A program made the translations under genes and the position numbers. The notes beneath the pieces are model-generated. The model was not told the origin of the DNA and did not search any database. It saw only the letters and a list, made by a program, of their open reading frames with translations. Positions 50,601 through 60,742 of a stretch of 64,000 nt of DNA are shown here, piece by piece; position 1 is the first letter of the stretch; each line of letters opens with the position of its first letter. The DNA comes from Amaranthus tricolor (lineage: Eukaryota > Streptophyta > Magnoliopsida > Caryophyllales > Amaranthaceae). The stretch is from NCBI RefSeq assembly GCF_026212465.1, contig NC_080048.1, positions 40,073,875 through 40,137,874 of the forward strand. Reading direction: 5' to 3'.

Positions 50601-52086
50601 GATGAAATCAAGAGGAAGAACCGAAGAAGTGTTTGTTCTAAGTTGATAGTTAATGCTAAACTTTGTATTTGATTTGATGATAATTTTGATGTAGATGTTA
50701 GACTTTTTTACTAATGAATTAATTGTAATTTAAAATAGGTGTAAATTATGATTTTAAAAAAAATTACGGTAAATTTGGTGGGATAATTAAAAGAAGGCAA
50801 ATGTTATATGTAGCCCTAAGGACTACATATAACCATTAATGCTAATAAGATTCTTTTATATTCCCCATATAAATCATGAGTAATTTTTTTTTTTCAATAT
50901 AAGAGCAATTTATTACTTTAATTTTGTGGTGAACTTGTCAAAGATTAATTATTTTACAAGGCTAATTTAATGAGTAATTTGTTGATCTATTAATAAACTT
51001 GTCAAAGATTCCATTGAAATTAGTCCATGTACATATAACAAAGTCCTTAAAAAAATAAGTGACATAAATTTTGTACGATAATTAATATCAAGTACCAACT
51101 ACAAATTGAAAGGGGATTTATTACTTCTTATTCCCTTCTTTTTTTTTTTTCAATTTTAAGTTTGTTCATTTTAAAAGAGAGGAATTTAAATTAGATTTTT
51201 AAAATATATATTCAAGATAAAATATATTTATGTGAGATCCTGTTAGATTTGTATTGATGTAAAGTTTTTTAATATATAATTTTTATAATTTTTTATGATA
51301 CGTAGTTAGAGATATTAAGGCTTAAAATTTGCTAAAAAATATTTGTAAAAGGTAAAATGGACAAATAAAAATGAACGGAGGGAGTATTTATTTGTTCTAT
51401 TTAAATGGATCATTTTAATTTAGAAGATTTGAACTAGGAAAAAAATTAACTTAATAAATTGTAGTTTGGAAAGATCAAATTAATAAAAAAATTTAAAGGC
51501 ATATTTAGCTTTGAAAGATCAATTTTTTATTTATATTTTTTTATTAGTTGTAGTAATAATAATTAAATCATAAACTATGTTTGCCTAAAGCAATTAAAAT
51601 TTGTATTATTTCGTTTTAATTAATTTTTACATTTATATAGAGTAGTAGATATAGTATACAATTGTGAATCAATCTTGCTTTACAATATTTCTCGAATGTG
51701 TATCTTAATGCTTTTTTTTTAATGATTACTTTTAAATTTTGAGAGTATATTTAATTGTCAAAAAGTCGTATTTTGTTTCATATTCTTTTATTATTTGTCA
51801 TACTCAAATCATAAACTAGACTTGTTTATAAATGAAATTGGTGGATTCATTTTGTTACATTATGAGAACATGATGTAATCTAATACACATAAAATTTATC
51901 TTAATTTATGAATATATCAAATTTAAAGGGATAGAGAGAATATAATAAATAAATAAAAAAAAAAACCTTGTAAATCACGAATATAATTTACCACAAATAT
52001 GTAACATTTTACTAGCTACAAAATTTCTAGGCCTTGAATCAAAACAACCAAGTAGCTATCATCTTCAAGTGTGTTTTTCAACTTGA
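50601..52086. other. intergenic, no gene seen
   Basis: AT-rich spacer. GAACGGAGGGAGTA near 51373 looks like one end of a Stowaway-type element; its partner end was not found. Confidence 0.4.
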
Positions 52087-52440
52087 TCACTCTACCATTA
52101 CATGTGAACATCTGAATAATTCCATGACATAAAATCCAGTAATCTTCTCCAGACGAAAACAGTATCCCTCTTTCGTGACACGGAATGCTCGATTCCGTTC
52201 ATATTTCTTTGCCTGCGTCATGGCTAATCGATGTAACATACATCGATAAACCTCCAATTCTTGCATCACCAGAGATCAACTTGTGATGACGACGGTATTC
52301 ATCTTTCGTAGTATGGAATGCTCGATCATGTTCTTCCGTTCACATTTATTTGCCTGCATCATGGCTAATCGATGTATCATACATCGACAAACCTCCGATT
52401 CTTGTATCACCAGAAATCAACTCGTGATGGTTGAAAAAGA
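52087..52440 (-). pseudogene. coding-like fragment with tandem duplication
   Basis: On the minus strand 52087-52269 reads as a 60-residue frame with a protein-like make-up (ELEVYRCMLHRLAMTQAKKY, then KEGYCFRLEKITGFYVMELF). The adjacent 52290-52440 is a diverged copy of its first part (ESEVCRCMIHRLAMMQANKC), broken soon after. The duplication unit is about 133 bp. I do not recognise the family. It may be the last exon of an unseen gene or a gene relic; no flanking exons with good splice sites were found. Confidence 0.35.
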
Positions 52441-53159
52441 AAAGAATACGAACTCAGTTATCTGATTCTTAATATTTCAGAATTGTTCCTAATGCATTGC
52501 ATCATTATACGACAGATACTTGAGGTAGAAGTGTCCGAGTAACAAAGGAATGAACAGAAATCGCAAGCAAGTGCGTCAAGTAGATCGACAACTTGAACAA
52601 AATACAATAAAGAAGAAAACGACCTGAACAAGGCTACGGCAGTCAGCAGGCAATTTAAAACTTCACCCGGTGAGGAATTCACATCGAACATTTCATACGC
52701 AGAACTGTCCAAGCAAGAGATCCACAGTAAGTGGGATATATAGGTTTAACAAAAAGAAATTTTACGAAACAAAATTTCTCAAAGTAGAATCAAAGGCCAC
52801 AAAAGAGCCGCTAACCTGCTAGTTAAGACGGAGCAACAAGCCCTTGAGTTTGACCATGCTTCACTACGAATAGTGCTCTTCTAAAGCCGGTGTTCAAAAC
52901 TGTGCTCTACAGAATCTGATATAATTGCTTGCCCATTTTGACTCTTGTTTCACATAGTACTCCGAGATAAAAGCTGCAACTTTTGATGCACATATTTAGC
53001 GGGATTCTACTATTGTTGCCTTGTTAGGCTCAAGGCGTGATGCAATTCGTTTAGGAGCAGATTGATTCTTTCTGCTGACGAGAACCTACTTGCACGCAAG
53101 ATACCGACAGTCGAGTTGGTTTAGCATACATGTAGAGACGATTGTTTGGCCCGCCCTTT
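52441..53159. other. intergenic, no gene seen
   Basis: Higher GC than the spacers around it. A minus-strand frame at 52458-52712 has no recognisable product. It might be 3'-UTR or relic sequence of the PPR gene upstream. Confidence 0.35.
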
Positions 53160-53685
53160 ACTAGTATCCAGAATTTGCCCCAAACATTGACCATAAAAAA
53201 TGATTAGAGGCTCACTAAACAATTTGGTAACCAACAATATGCAGTATTTATCAAAAGGCAGAGTGACAGTTGCCACTAGTGTCATATAATTCGCTAATTG
53301 CCTTGCAAATCACAGATAAAAAAAGCGAATTATGGTCGGTTTTAGGCTATTTCTAAACCATTTTGAGCGAATCGCGAATCCAAATAGGCGAACTAACTAG
53401 CGAATTATGTTTCATTGGTTGCCACATACTTGCAGATTTTTCATTACCCTATGGTAGAGGTTAATCAGCGACTAAAAACAAAAACAATAGCCAAATTCTC
53501 ACAGTGATAACTCAGTAGTTCCTCCTTGCTCTTCAATTTAAGATTATAAATTGTCAATGGCACATCATCAGTATTTCTCATCTTACTCGGCTGGTCTTCA
53601 ATTTTTTCATTAATTGTATCTTTTTCGGGGTGTGATTAGTCTCGGTCAACAAATACTGAAATACATGAATGGCATCCTTCAAACC
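53160..53685 (-). pseudogene. decayed E+/DYW domain of the PPR gene
   Basis: Host sequence at 53418-53685 and 53160-53276 still translates, over shifting frames, as the missing C-terminus of the PPR protein. Visible pieces are KDAIHVF; VFVDRD then stop then SHPEKDTINEKIE; LKSKEELLSYHCENLAIVF, with the deaminase HxE (HCE) at 53498-53506; MKNLQVCGN at 53418-53444; and, beyond the inserted MITE, GNCHSAF at 53251-53276 followed by stops. At least two frame changes and several stops separate them. These are the E+ motif, HxE and CGxCH of a DYW domain, so the ancestor was a full DYW-type editing factor. Confidence 0.8.
53277..53417. mobile_element. hAT-type MITE, copy A
   Basis: 141 bp. The left end TAGTGTCATATAATTCGCTA and the complemented right end CAATGAAACATAATTCGCTA both obey the hAT Y-A-R-N-G rule. 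The 8-bp target duplication GTTGCCAC lies at 53269-53276 and 53418-53425. It splits the CGxCH codons of the DYW relic. Confidence 0.88.
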
Positions 53686-53827
53686 CAGTGTCACATGATT
53701 TGCTAATCGCCTTGCGAATCACGAATCGGAAAAAGCGAATCATGGTCGATTTTTAGGCTATTTTTGAACCATTTTGAGTGAATTGCGAATCCAAAAGGCG
53801 AACTAACTAGCAAATTATGTTTCACTA
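53686..53827. mobile_element. hAT-type MITE, copy B
   Basis: 142 bp. Left end CAGTGTCACATGATTTGCTA; complemented right end TAGTGAAACATAATTTGCTA. The 8-bp target duplication TTCAAACC lies at 53678-53685 and 53828-53835; the following CA is also shared. The left flank of the PPR stop codon lies inside this duplication. Confidence 0.88.
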
Positions 53828-53828
53828 T

Positions 53829-56630
53829 TCAAACCCAACTGCATCCGGCTTGTTTCTTTGCATCAACTAAACCTATTGCAGACCTGGCAACCTCTGTGTT
53901 TTCCCACTTTGCTCCAGCAGCATACATGTTTGCAAGCAGCACATAATTCGTGCCATTTTCTGGCTCTAGCTGCGAAAGCGTCTCTGCAGCACGCCTACCC
54001 AACTCATTGTTTCGACCATTGGTTCGGCAGCAAGACCCCAAAACTGTTCTCCAAATAAGAGCATTTGGTTCTATAGGCATTTTGTTTATAAAATCTTCAA
54101 CTTTATCTAGCTTACCGGACCGGCCAAGGAGATCTACCATGCACGAAAAGTGCTCCATATGAGGAGCCAATCCATAATCATTGCTCATAGACTCAAAAAG
54201 TTCAAAACCCTTTTCAACTAAACCACCATGACTACAAGCAGATAAGATTCCAACAAATGTAACTTCATTTGGTGATTGCCCTTCTTCCTTCATTCGATCA
54301 AAAATCTCTAAAGCTTTACCTGCAAATCCATGGCGTGCATAACCCGATATCATGGTATTCCAAGAATATAGATTTTTTACAGGCATCCGTTGAAAGAATT
54401 TTGAAGCGTAGTCTATCCTTCCACACTTTGCATACATGTCAACAATCGCACTTCCCACCACGACATCAGATTCCAGACAGGCCCTTATTTGACAAGCATG
54501 AACCTCCATACCACGCTCCAGAGTAGCAACAGAGGCACATGCGCTTAGAACAGTCGCAAACGCAAAATGATCCAACCTCTTACCACTTTGCATCATGAAC
54601 CACACTAGATCGACGGCTTTCGATAACTGCTCATTATGTATGCAACCAGATATCATAGAGTTCCAACTAATCTCATCTTTTCGAGCCATTCTCGAAAATA
54701 CTGATTCACAGTCTTCCATCCTGCTGGATTTTCCGTAGCAAGCGATAAGAGCATTTTCAACTGCGATGTTATTTGCAAAGCAATATTTGAATGCTAACAC
54801 ATGAATCTGAGGGCCTAATTCAGAAAGTGAAAGAGGGTCAGATGATATTGCAGAAAGAATGTTAATTAAGGTTACCCCATCAAGCTTCCAGCCCAATCGG
54901 ATCATGTCAAGGAAGTACATTACAGCTTCAAATGCAGTCGCTTCTGAATCAGCTAATGCACCAATAATAGAATTCCAAGAAACTTGATCGTGCTCAGGCA
55001 TCAAACAAAATATTTTCCCGGAATCATTGAAACTTCTTGTATCTGCATATAAAGATAGAAGTGAATTGGAAACCGAGATATCAGAATCAAGTCCTAATTT
55101 AAGCGCTTCTGCATGAACACTTCGACCTTGTCTCAGCCAACCTAAGCTTGCACATGAACTCAAACAACTTATCAACGCGAAATTCGTGGGCTTCATCCCA
55201 GTTCTCTTCATACAGCAGAAACTTGTTACGGCTTCTTCGAACAGTTGATTTTGATCAAGACCAGCTATTAGTGAGTTCCATGAAACCAAGTCTCTCGTAC
55301 CCATTTGTTCAAAGACAGCAGACGCACTACCTATAGCACCACATTTAGCATACATGTTAATCAAAGCATTGAAAACTGAAATGTTAGCACCCACTAAGCC
55401 ACTTCTCATAGCGTATGCGTGAAGTTCTTTACCCTTTCGTATCCCTTCCTCCAAATCAGTGAATTCGGAAAAAGCACTTAATAGGACCACGTAGGAGTCT
55501 GGATTGGCTTGAACCAAATGTTTCATCTGCTTAAAAACACTAACAGCTTCTTCTCCTCTCTTTTGATTCACTAAACCAACCATAAATCCATTCACCGTGA
55601 CTGCATTTCTAGCACTCATACACTCCAAAACTTTCCAAGAATCGTCAATCAAACCGGACTTCGCAAAAGCACTGACTAATGCACTTCCTACATATAAATC
55701 TTGCAGAAATCCAGATTTTTGCACCCTTGAAGCTATTTGCTGAAGCAAGTATGAACTAGAATACGGAGAAGAAGACACAGCAGCAATTAAGCTACTCAAT
55801 GTATAAGCATTAGGCTTAAAATCGAACTCTGAACCTTCATGTTGCATCCTAGAGAAAATCTTAAAAGCGCCATATGCATCTCCTCTTTTCGAGTACACTG
55901 AAATAATAGAATTCCAAGATACTAAAATCCTCCCATCTATTTCATCAAACACTCGCCTTGCACTATCACATGACTCCAAACAACAACTTCCATACATGGA
56001 TATCAACACATTATTAACAAGCACATTATGAGAAAAGCTAATTTTAGCTATCAAACCATGAATTTGCATTCCAAACTTAAGATAATCACTACCCAACTCT
56101 TGACAAGCGCGCAAGACACTACCAAAAGCATAATTATTAGGAGCAAAACCCGCAGAAATCATATCCCTAAAAGCAACACAAGCTGCAAATGGCATACCAT
56201 TTTGACCATAACCAGAAATCAAACATGCCCAAGTAACTAAATTTCTTTCGGAAATTTCATCGAACACCTGGCGTGCAGAATTAAGGTCACCAATTCTAGC
56301 ATACAAATTGATGATGGAATTGACCAAAAATAAATCTGCTTTAAACCCATGTTTATACACCCCAAGATGAAGCTGATTAGCTTCAATTCGGGTACAAGAA
56401 TGCTGGTACCTGTTGACAAGAAAGTCCCGAATTTCGTAGTTAGAATTGGATTGCTGAAGATTATATGAGGAGACAGAAAACGATGGGTAATGCCCATGAT
56501 CATATGAAGAAACAGGATTTGTTGATGACAAAGAAGATGTAATGGGTATTGTTGAAAAAGGATTGAAGCGCCAAATGATGAAATTCTTCCGTCGGAGTAA
56601 CCGTTGAAACATCAACTTCATTTTGTTCAT
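53829..56630 (-). CDS. pentatricopeptide repeat protein, MEF7-like, lacking DYW
   Basis: Intronless frame of 933 residues from the ATG at 56628-56630. The N-terminus is basic and Ser-rich, probably organelle-targeting. A long array of PLS-type PPR motifs (for example VTWACLISGYGQNG, DLVSWNSLIAGLDQN, DVVVGSAIVDMYAKCGRIDYA) ends in an E motif (NYVLLANMYAAGAKW...AGCSWV). Order and wording follow Arabidopsis At5g09950 (MEF7), a mitochondrial C-to-U RNA editing factor, which continues for about 100 residues as E+ and DYW. Here a TGA follows SWV directly, and the rest is a relic (53160-53685). The stop lies in host sequence, not in the MITE, so a small deletion after SWV probably ended the frame. 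The product could still work as an E-type PPR using a DYW domain in trans; that is inference. Confidence 0.92.
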   Translation of the reverse strand: MNKMKLMFQRLLRRKNFIIWRFNPFSTIPITSSLSSTNPVSSYDHGHYPSFSVSSYNLQQSNSNYEIRDFLVNRYQHSCTRIEANQLHLGVYKHGFKADLFLVNSIINLYARIGDLNSARQVFDEISERNLVTWACLISGYGQNGMPFAACVAFRDMISAGFAPNNYAFGSVLRACQELGSDYLKFGMQIHGLIAKISFSHNVLVNNVLISMYGSCCLESCDSARRVFDEIDGRILVSWNSIISVYSKRGDAYGAFKIFSRMQHEGSEFDFKPNAYTLSSLIAAVSSSPYSSSYLLQQIASRVQKSGFLQDLYVGSALVSAFAKSGLIDDSWKVLECMSARNAVTVNGFMVGLVNQKRGEEAVSVFKQMKHLVQANPDSYVVLLSAFSEFTDLEEGIRKGKELHAYAMRSGLVGANISVFNALINMYAKCGAIGSASAVFEQMGTRDLVSWNSLIAGLDQNQLFEEAVTSFCCMKRTGMKPTNFALISCLSSCASLGWLRQGRSVHAEALKLGLDSDISVSNSLLSLYADTRSFNDSGKIFCLMPEHDQVSWNSIIGALADSEATAFEAVMYFLDMIRLGWKLDGVTLINILSAISSDPLSLSELGPQIHVLAFKYCFANNIAVENALIACYGKSSRMEDCESVFSRMARKDEISWNSMISGCIHNEQLSKAVDLVWFMMQSGKRLDHFAFATVLSACASVATLERGMEVHACQIRACLESDVVVGSAIVDMYAKCGRIDYASKFFQRMPVKNLYSWNTMISGYARHGFAGKALEIFDRMKEEGQSPNEVTFVGILSACSHGGLVEKGFELFESMSNDYGLAPHMEHFSCMVDLLGRSGKLDKVEDFINKMPIEPNALIWRTVLGSCCRTNGRNNELGRRAAETLSQLEPENGTNYVLLANMYAAGAKWENTEVARSAIGLVDAKKQAGCSWV

Positions 56631-57847
56631 ACTTTGGCGCCCAATTATAACTCAACCATAAAGATGGTATTACCGTTCTATAATAAAGTTTGATCATTCC
56701 AATCAAAAAAAAAGTTTGATCATAAATGGTTAATAATATATGAGAAAAAAATACAATCCACTAAAATCTTGTTAATTTATTTAGATACCTAATTTTATTA
56801 ATACTAAATTTTAATAATTATTTCTTAGATTGTTAAAAATCTTTTTTTTAATTTTAAAAAATGATCGTCAAAATTAATTATTGAAAAATCAAAAGTTGAT
56901 ACGATTTTAGCATTAACATATGTTGTGTTTGAGCATGGAATTGAGGCTAAACATTTTATTTCTTGCACCAGTGATAAACTTGAGTCAAAACTTAAGAAGT
57001 CGTAAAGATTTAAATTTTCATAAATGTTGTATGAGACGATCTCACCATGAGATAGTTTTATATATCAAATAATACAAATTGTGAGAATATAAATTTTTTA
57101 TTTTTAAGTTGTTTATCGAGAGATGGTCTTTCATTAAATAGACTTTATAATTAGGTTAAAAAAACCGTGATTGCTTATCAAGGTCATAAAATATATTATA
57201 GTCTTTGATCAAATACAAGGCTTAATCAACTCGGCACACTTGGCGATTTTTATGACATATGAATCATGGTTCACGCATGATTTAGCTTCACTCGAGTGTG
57301 TACTTAGTTAACAAGAAGACGTAGTTAAATTCGAATGATTTCGGACTACACGTTTTCAGGTCGGTTCACTTTTAACTCAACGAAAGATGATGTTCAATCT
57401 AGGATGTATCTAAATACAAATACCTCTTATGTTCATAAGAAAATTTCAAGTGTCACTACAAAAAAGGAAACAAAGATGTACACAAAGTACTATAACAATG
57501 AGGAGCATCATCAGAGCACCAAAACTGTAGGATACAAAATTAAAGCTACCCAAACGAGAACGATGCAAAAGAATACAAGATACTCGTACAAAGTCATCGA
57601 CAAATATGACTTTACTCAGTTGTGTAAAGCAATACTGCAGCAGCAACAACGCCAAAGTATCAATCCTGAAAATTTAGAACATCTATATTAATCGATAAAT
57701 CAGTTCTTGTAGTCATCCACATGAATATTTCTAGTCCATTCGTTTTGATTTTCTACTATATCAACCTGTTAGTCTAAATCCTTCGTTTCCCTTTTCACTC
57801 TTGCGGTCTTGCCTTCTGGGTCATCTTCTGTTAGATGAATTTCTTGA
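56631..57847. other. intergenic; includes a 118-codon plus-strand frame
   Basis: AT-rich flank of the PPR gene, then the 3' side of the GnT-II gene. The plus-strand frame 57335-57691 is Lys/Thr/Gln/Tyr-rich and has no recognisable domain. It overlaps where the 3' UTR of the minus-strand GnT-II gene should lie, and I do not call it a gene. Confidence 0.4.
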
Positions 57848-59143
57848 TCATTGATGATACATAGAAGCAAAACTCAGGCACAACTTATGGTCTCGGGCAT
57901 CTCCCCAGCCGCCCCAACCTTTGAATCCGGCTTTATAACCCGGTTGATGGTCATAAACAAACACATCCCATTGTGGGCTAATATTTATGACTCTATCATC
58001 ATTTTGCACATCAAAATTCAGAGAATCATCATCGATACAAGCCTTTTTTTCCTCTTGACCTTGATGCAAACCACATTTTCCGAAATGAACAGCGCTGCTT
58101 CTCGGTCCTCGTAGTGTATATACAGGGTTCCCGAAAGATGGATACACCTGAGACCACATTGTTATGTCCCAATTATACTCATCGAAAAAACAAAACTCTT
58201 CGGCCTTCTTGTGGATTTTCATCCAAACAGTCCGATTGAATGAATACCCGACATTCCCAACTCTCTCGGCAAACAATAATGAAACGCGTTCTCCCCTAGA
58301 CTTCACATCCCAGGGAGCCAAATTAACTGCATAACAGCTCGAACACTTCTCGGGTTTCAGCTTTATAAGAAGCTGGAGATTCCTATAAGCATTTGGTAAT
58401 ATAAAGTGGTCTTCTTCAATGAAAAGTATATCTCCATTGTGATCCTTAGTCTCATTCAATCCGTCCCACACCGTGTTCATCATCCACCACCAATGATGCT
58501 TCAGCGAGACAATCTTAGGCGATCGATGATTTCCATACTGATCAGGGTTCCCCTCACACTTCTTCGTCCTCACATCATCCTTCTCCTTACAATCTCGAGG
58601 GGAAACACCCGGGAAACTATCGGGAAAGATATGCGGAGAATACGGAGCGAAAATCTCCTTAACTTGACAAAACCTAATCCCTTCCACAATCTTATTCATC
58701 TCTTCAAAAAACCCATCATGACTAACAATAAGTAGAGTCTCATTAATTCCCTCTACATGAGACAAACTCTCAACAACCACTTTAAGATATTGTGGCCTAT
58801 TATGAACATACAACACAATCACAACATGATCCTTAACAAGACTAGGATAAAGATCTACGTTTCGAGGTGGCAAACCGTTTCGTTCCTCCAAAGATTTCGA
58901 CAATTCGTTCTGTTTCGGCATTTTCAAATTCCGGTGTTTAACAAAAGAAACAGACTTCTTATGCTCATGTACAGCATTCTCATCAGACCCAGATGCATAA
59001 TTGGATTCAGAATCAGTTCTAATCAGTGAAACAGACCATAAAAGGAATATTACTAAAACAACAAAAATACAAAATAACCTTCCAAAAATGCCTAATTTAA
59101 CAGATTGTTTCTTGTTTAGAGCCATCGAAGATGGTACAGACAT
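57848..59143 (-). CDS. beta-1,2-N-acetylglucosaminyltransferase II (GnT-II)
   Basis: Intronless frame of 431 residues starting at the ATG at 59141-59143. This is glycosyltransferase family 16, alpha-1,6-mannosyl-glycoprotein 2-beta-GlcNAc transferase, which adds the second GlcNAc to the N-glycan core in the Golgi. Short cytosolic tail (basic), one signal-anchor at about 18-41, stem, then the catalytic domain from about 105: VIVLYVHNRPQYL, SHDGFFEEM, HHWWWMMNTVWDG, the metal/UDP-binding EEDH at 243-246, VGNVGYSFNRTVW, and FFDEYNWDITMW at 319-330. Conserved Cys residues are present. Length equals the plant family norm. Confidence 0.95.
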   Translation of the reverse strand: MSVPSSMALNKKQSVKLGIFGRLFCIFVVLVIFLLWSVSLIRTDSESNYASGSDENAVHEHKKSVSFVKHRNLKMPKQNELSKSLEERNGLPPRNVDLYPSLVKDHVVIVLYVHNRPQYLKVVVESLSHVEGINETLLIVSHDGFFEEMNKIVEGIRFCQVKEIFAPYSPHIFPDSFPGVSPRDCKEKDDVRTKKCEGNPDQYGNHRSPKIVSLKHHWWWMMNTVWDGLNETKDHNGDILFIEEDHFILPNAYRNLQLLIKLKPEKCSSCYAVNLAPWDVKSRGERVSLLFAERVGNVGYSFNRTVWMKIHKKAEEFCFFDEYNWDITMWSQVYPSFGNPVYTLRGPRSSAVHFGKCGLHQGQEEKKACIDDDSLNFDVQNDDRVINISPQWDVFVYDHQPGYKAGFKGWGGWGDARDHKLCLSFASMYHQ

Positions 59144-60599
59144 TAATTACAACAAAAGAAGAACTAATTCCACAACAATTCAATGCTAAAAACTAAAAAA
59201 TCCACAGATAAAGTAGTATAAATATAAACTGAAACAACCCATATGCAAATAAAGAGGAAATTGAAACCTCAAGTATTGATTTCTCACTTAAATTGATTGG
59301 GGATAATGCTTCCAAATCGAATTTGATCAGAAATATCAAAAACCCTGAAATCTCAAAACCCTAAAAAAATTGATTTTAGGGTTTTGTAGGAATTTATCAG
59401 TAAAGATAAAAGCTTTGAAGCGGAAAATGGGGAATCGTACTAAATCAAGGAAGCTGAGGGATCAGAGATTTTTGGGGATTAGTTATCTGTGTTAGAGAGA
59501 AGCATCGATAGAGAAGACTTTGAAGTCAAGTTTGATAGAAAGGATGAAGACATTTCTTGGCAATTTTTGGTGGAGTTTAGTTTGCATCATTTTTTTTTAA
59601 TAATAATAAATAATTTTTTTAAATTTTATTTGTATATTTTAATTTTTTAAAAAATTTTATCTATATAATTTATTTATTTATTTATTTATTATCATATTTA
59701 CTTTTTTTAAAAAAACTTATTCTTTCTCTCTTTATTTCAATTGTAATGGGACAGAGGGAGTAAATATAATAAATTTCAAAAAATAAATTTTTTTATTACG
59801 ATGCAGAGACAGAATTGAAAATTCAATTGAAAAAAATGACTGACATAAAGAAAAAATAAGGTTAAGAAAAGTAATTATTAGTATTTGATTGACCATAAAG
59901 TTTGACCTAAATGCAAAAATAACACAAACACTACTTTTTTCTAAGAGTGTGTATGATTTTGTTAATAAGAGACTTGTGCTCAATTCTCGTTTCCGCTAAC
60001 CTAATTTTCTCCTCCTATCACCCCATCATGTTTTAAAAAAAAACATTTTTTCTAATATATTTCTTATATCCCGGTGATTGCTAATTTTTTGCATCAACAT
60101 ACTCTTACATGAAAATGCATAATTTAGTAATTTTCTTCGGATAGAGGAGTGTCATCTGCAGTTTTACAAATAATTCTCGATTATTATTAACAATGCTCAC
60201 AACTTTGTTATTCTCTAGTTCAAGTTCTACAACGAGAAATAATCGACAAAAAATATCTGATTTTGTACTAGTACAATAAAAACCACTAATATTGTCAATT
60301 GTTCTACTTGTTTAATTACAAAGTCAGTGATTGTATCATTTTAGTGGTATAAGAAACTAAGTTTCTCTAATAAGTTAAATCGTTCTTCTTAAAAACATTT
60401 TCTAGGATCAAATAAAATTAAAAGACATAATTATTGATCTTACTATCACCATATTCATTGTTATCATATGTACTGTATCTCGCTCATATAATGCATGCCT
60501 ATATTTATAATAATGTGAAAATCATGAAATAATTGTAATGAGTGAAAATATTGTTTAAACAAAAGCATTACTTTTGGAAAATAGAGGACACCTTCTAAT
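59144..60599. other. leader of GnT-II and intergenic spacer
   Basis: The 5' UTR of the GnT-II gene lies in roughly 59144-59550 (minus); a leader intron could not be placed. The remainder to 60600 is AT-rich with no gene and no bounded element. Confidence 0.45.
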
Positions 60600-60609
60600 T
60601 GGTAGGATC

Positions 60610-60742
60610 TAGGAAGATAAGATTCTTGGCAAAGCCAAAGCCATAAATATCATTTCATAAACCAATCTCACCATATCCATATATCTTCTCAATACAACTC
60701 CATAAAAATAAACCTTGAAATTCTCTTGAGCAAAGAGAAAAA
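60610..60742 (+). promoter_or_regulatory. promoter of the small plastid-protein gene
   Basis: GATAAGATT at about 60616 is an I-box-like light element. A CCATATATC TATA-like box lies near 60678, and a CA-rich leader precedes the ATG at 60743. This fits a light-regulated plastid gene; it is sequence pattern only. Confidence 0.4.

Noticed and set aside
53686..53837. MITE copy B as an intron that rejoins the DYW domain
   Set aside because: There is no good donor after SWV, and the sequence beyond the MITE still contains stops and frame changes.
57335..57691. 118-codon plus-strand ORF as a gene
   Set aside because: No domain, no splice or promoter signals, and it lies opposite the expected 3' UTR of the GnT-II gene.
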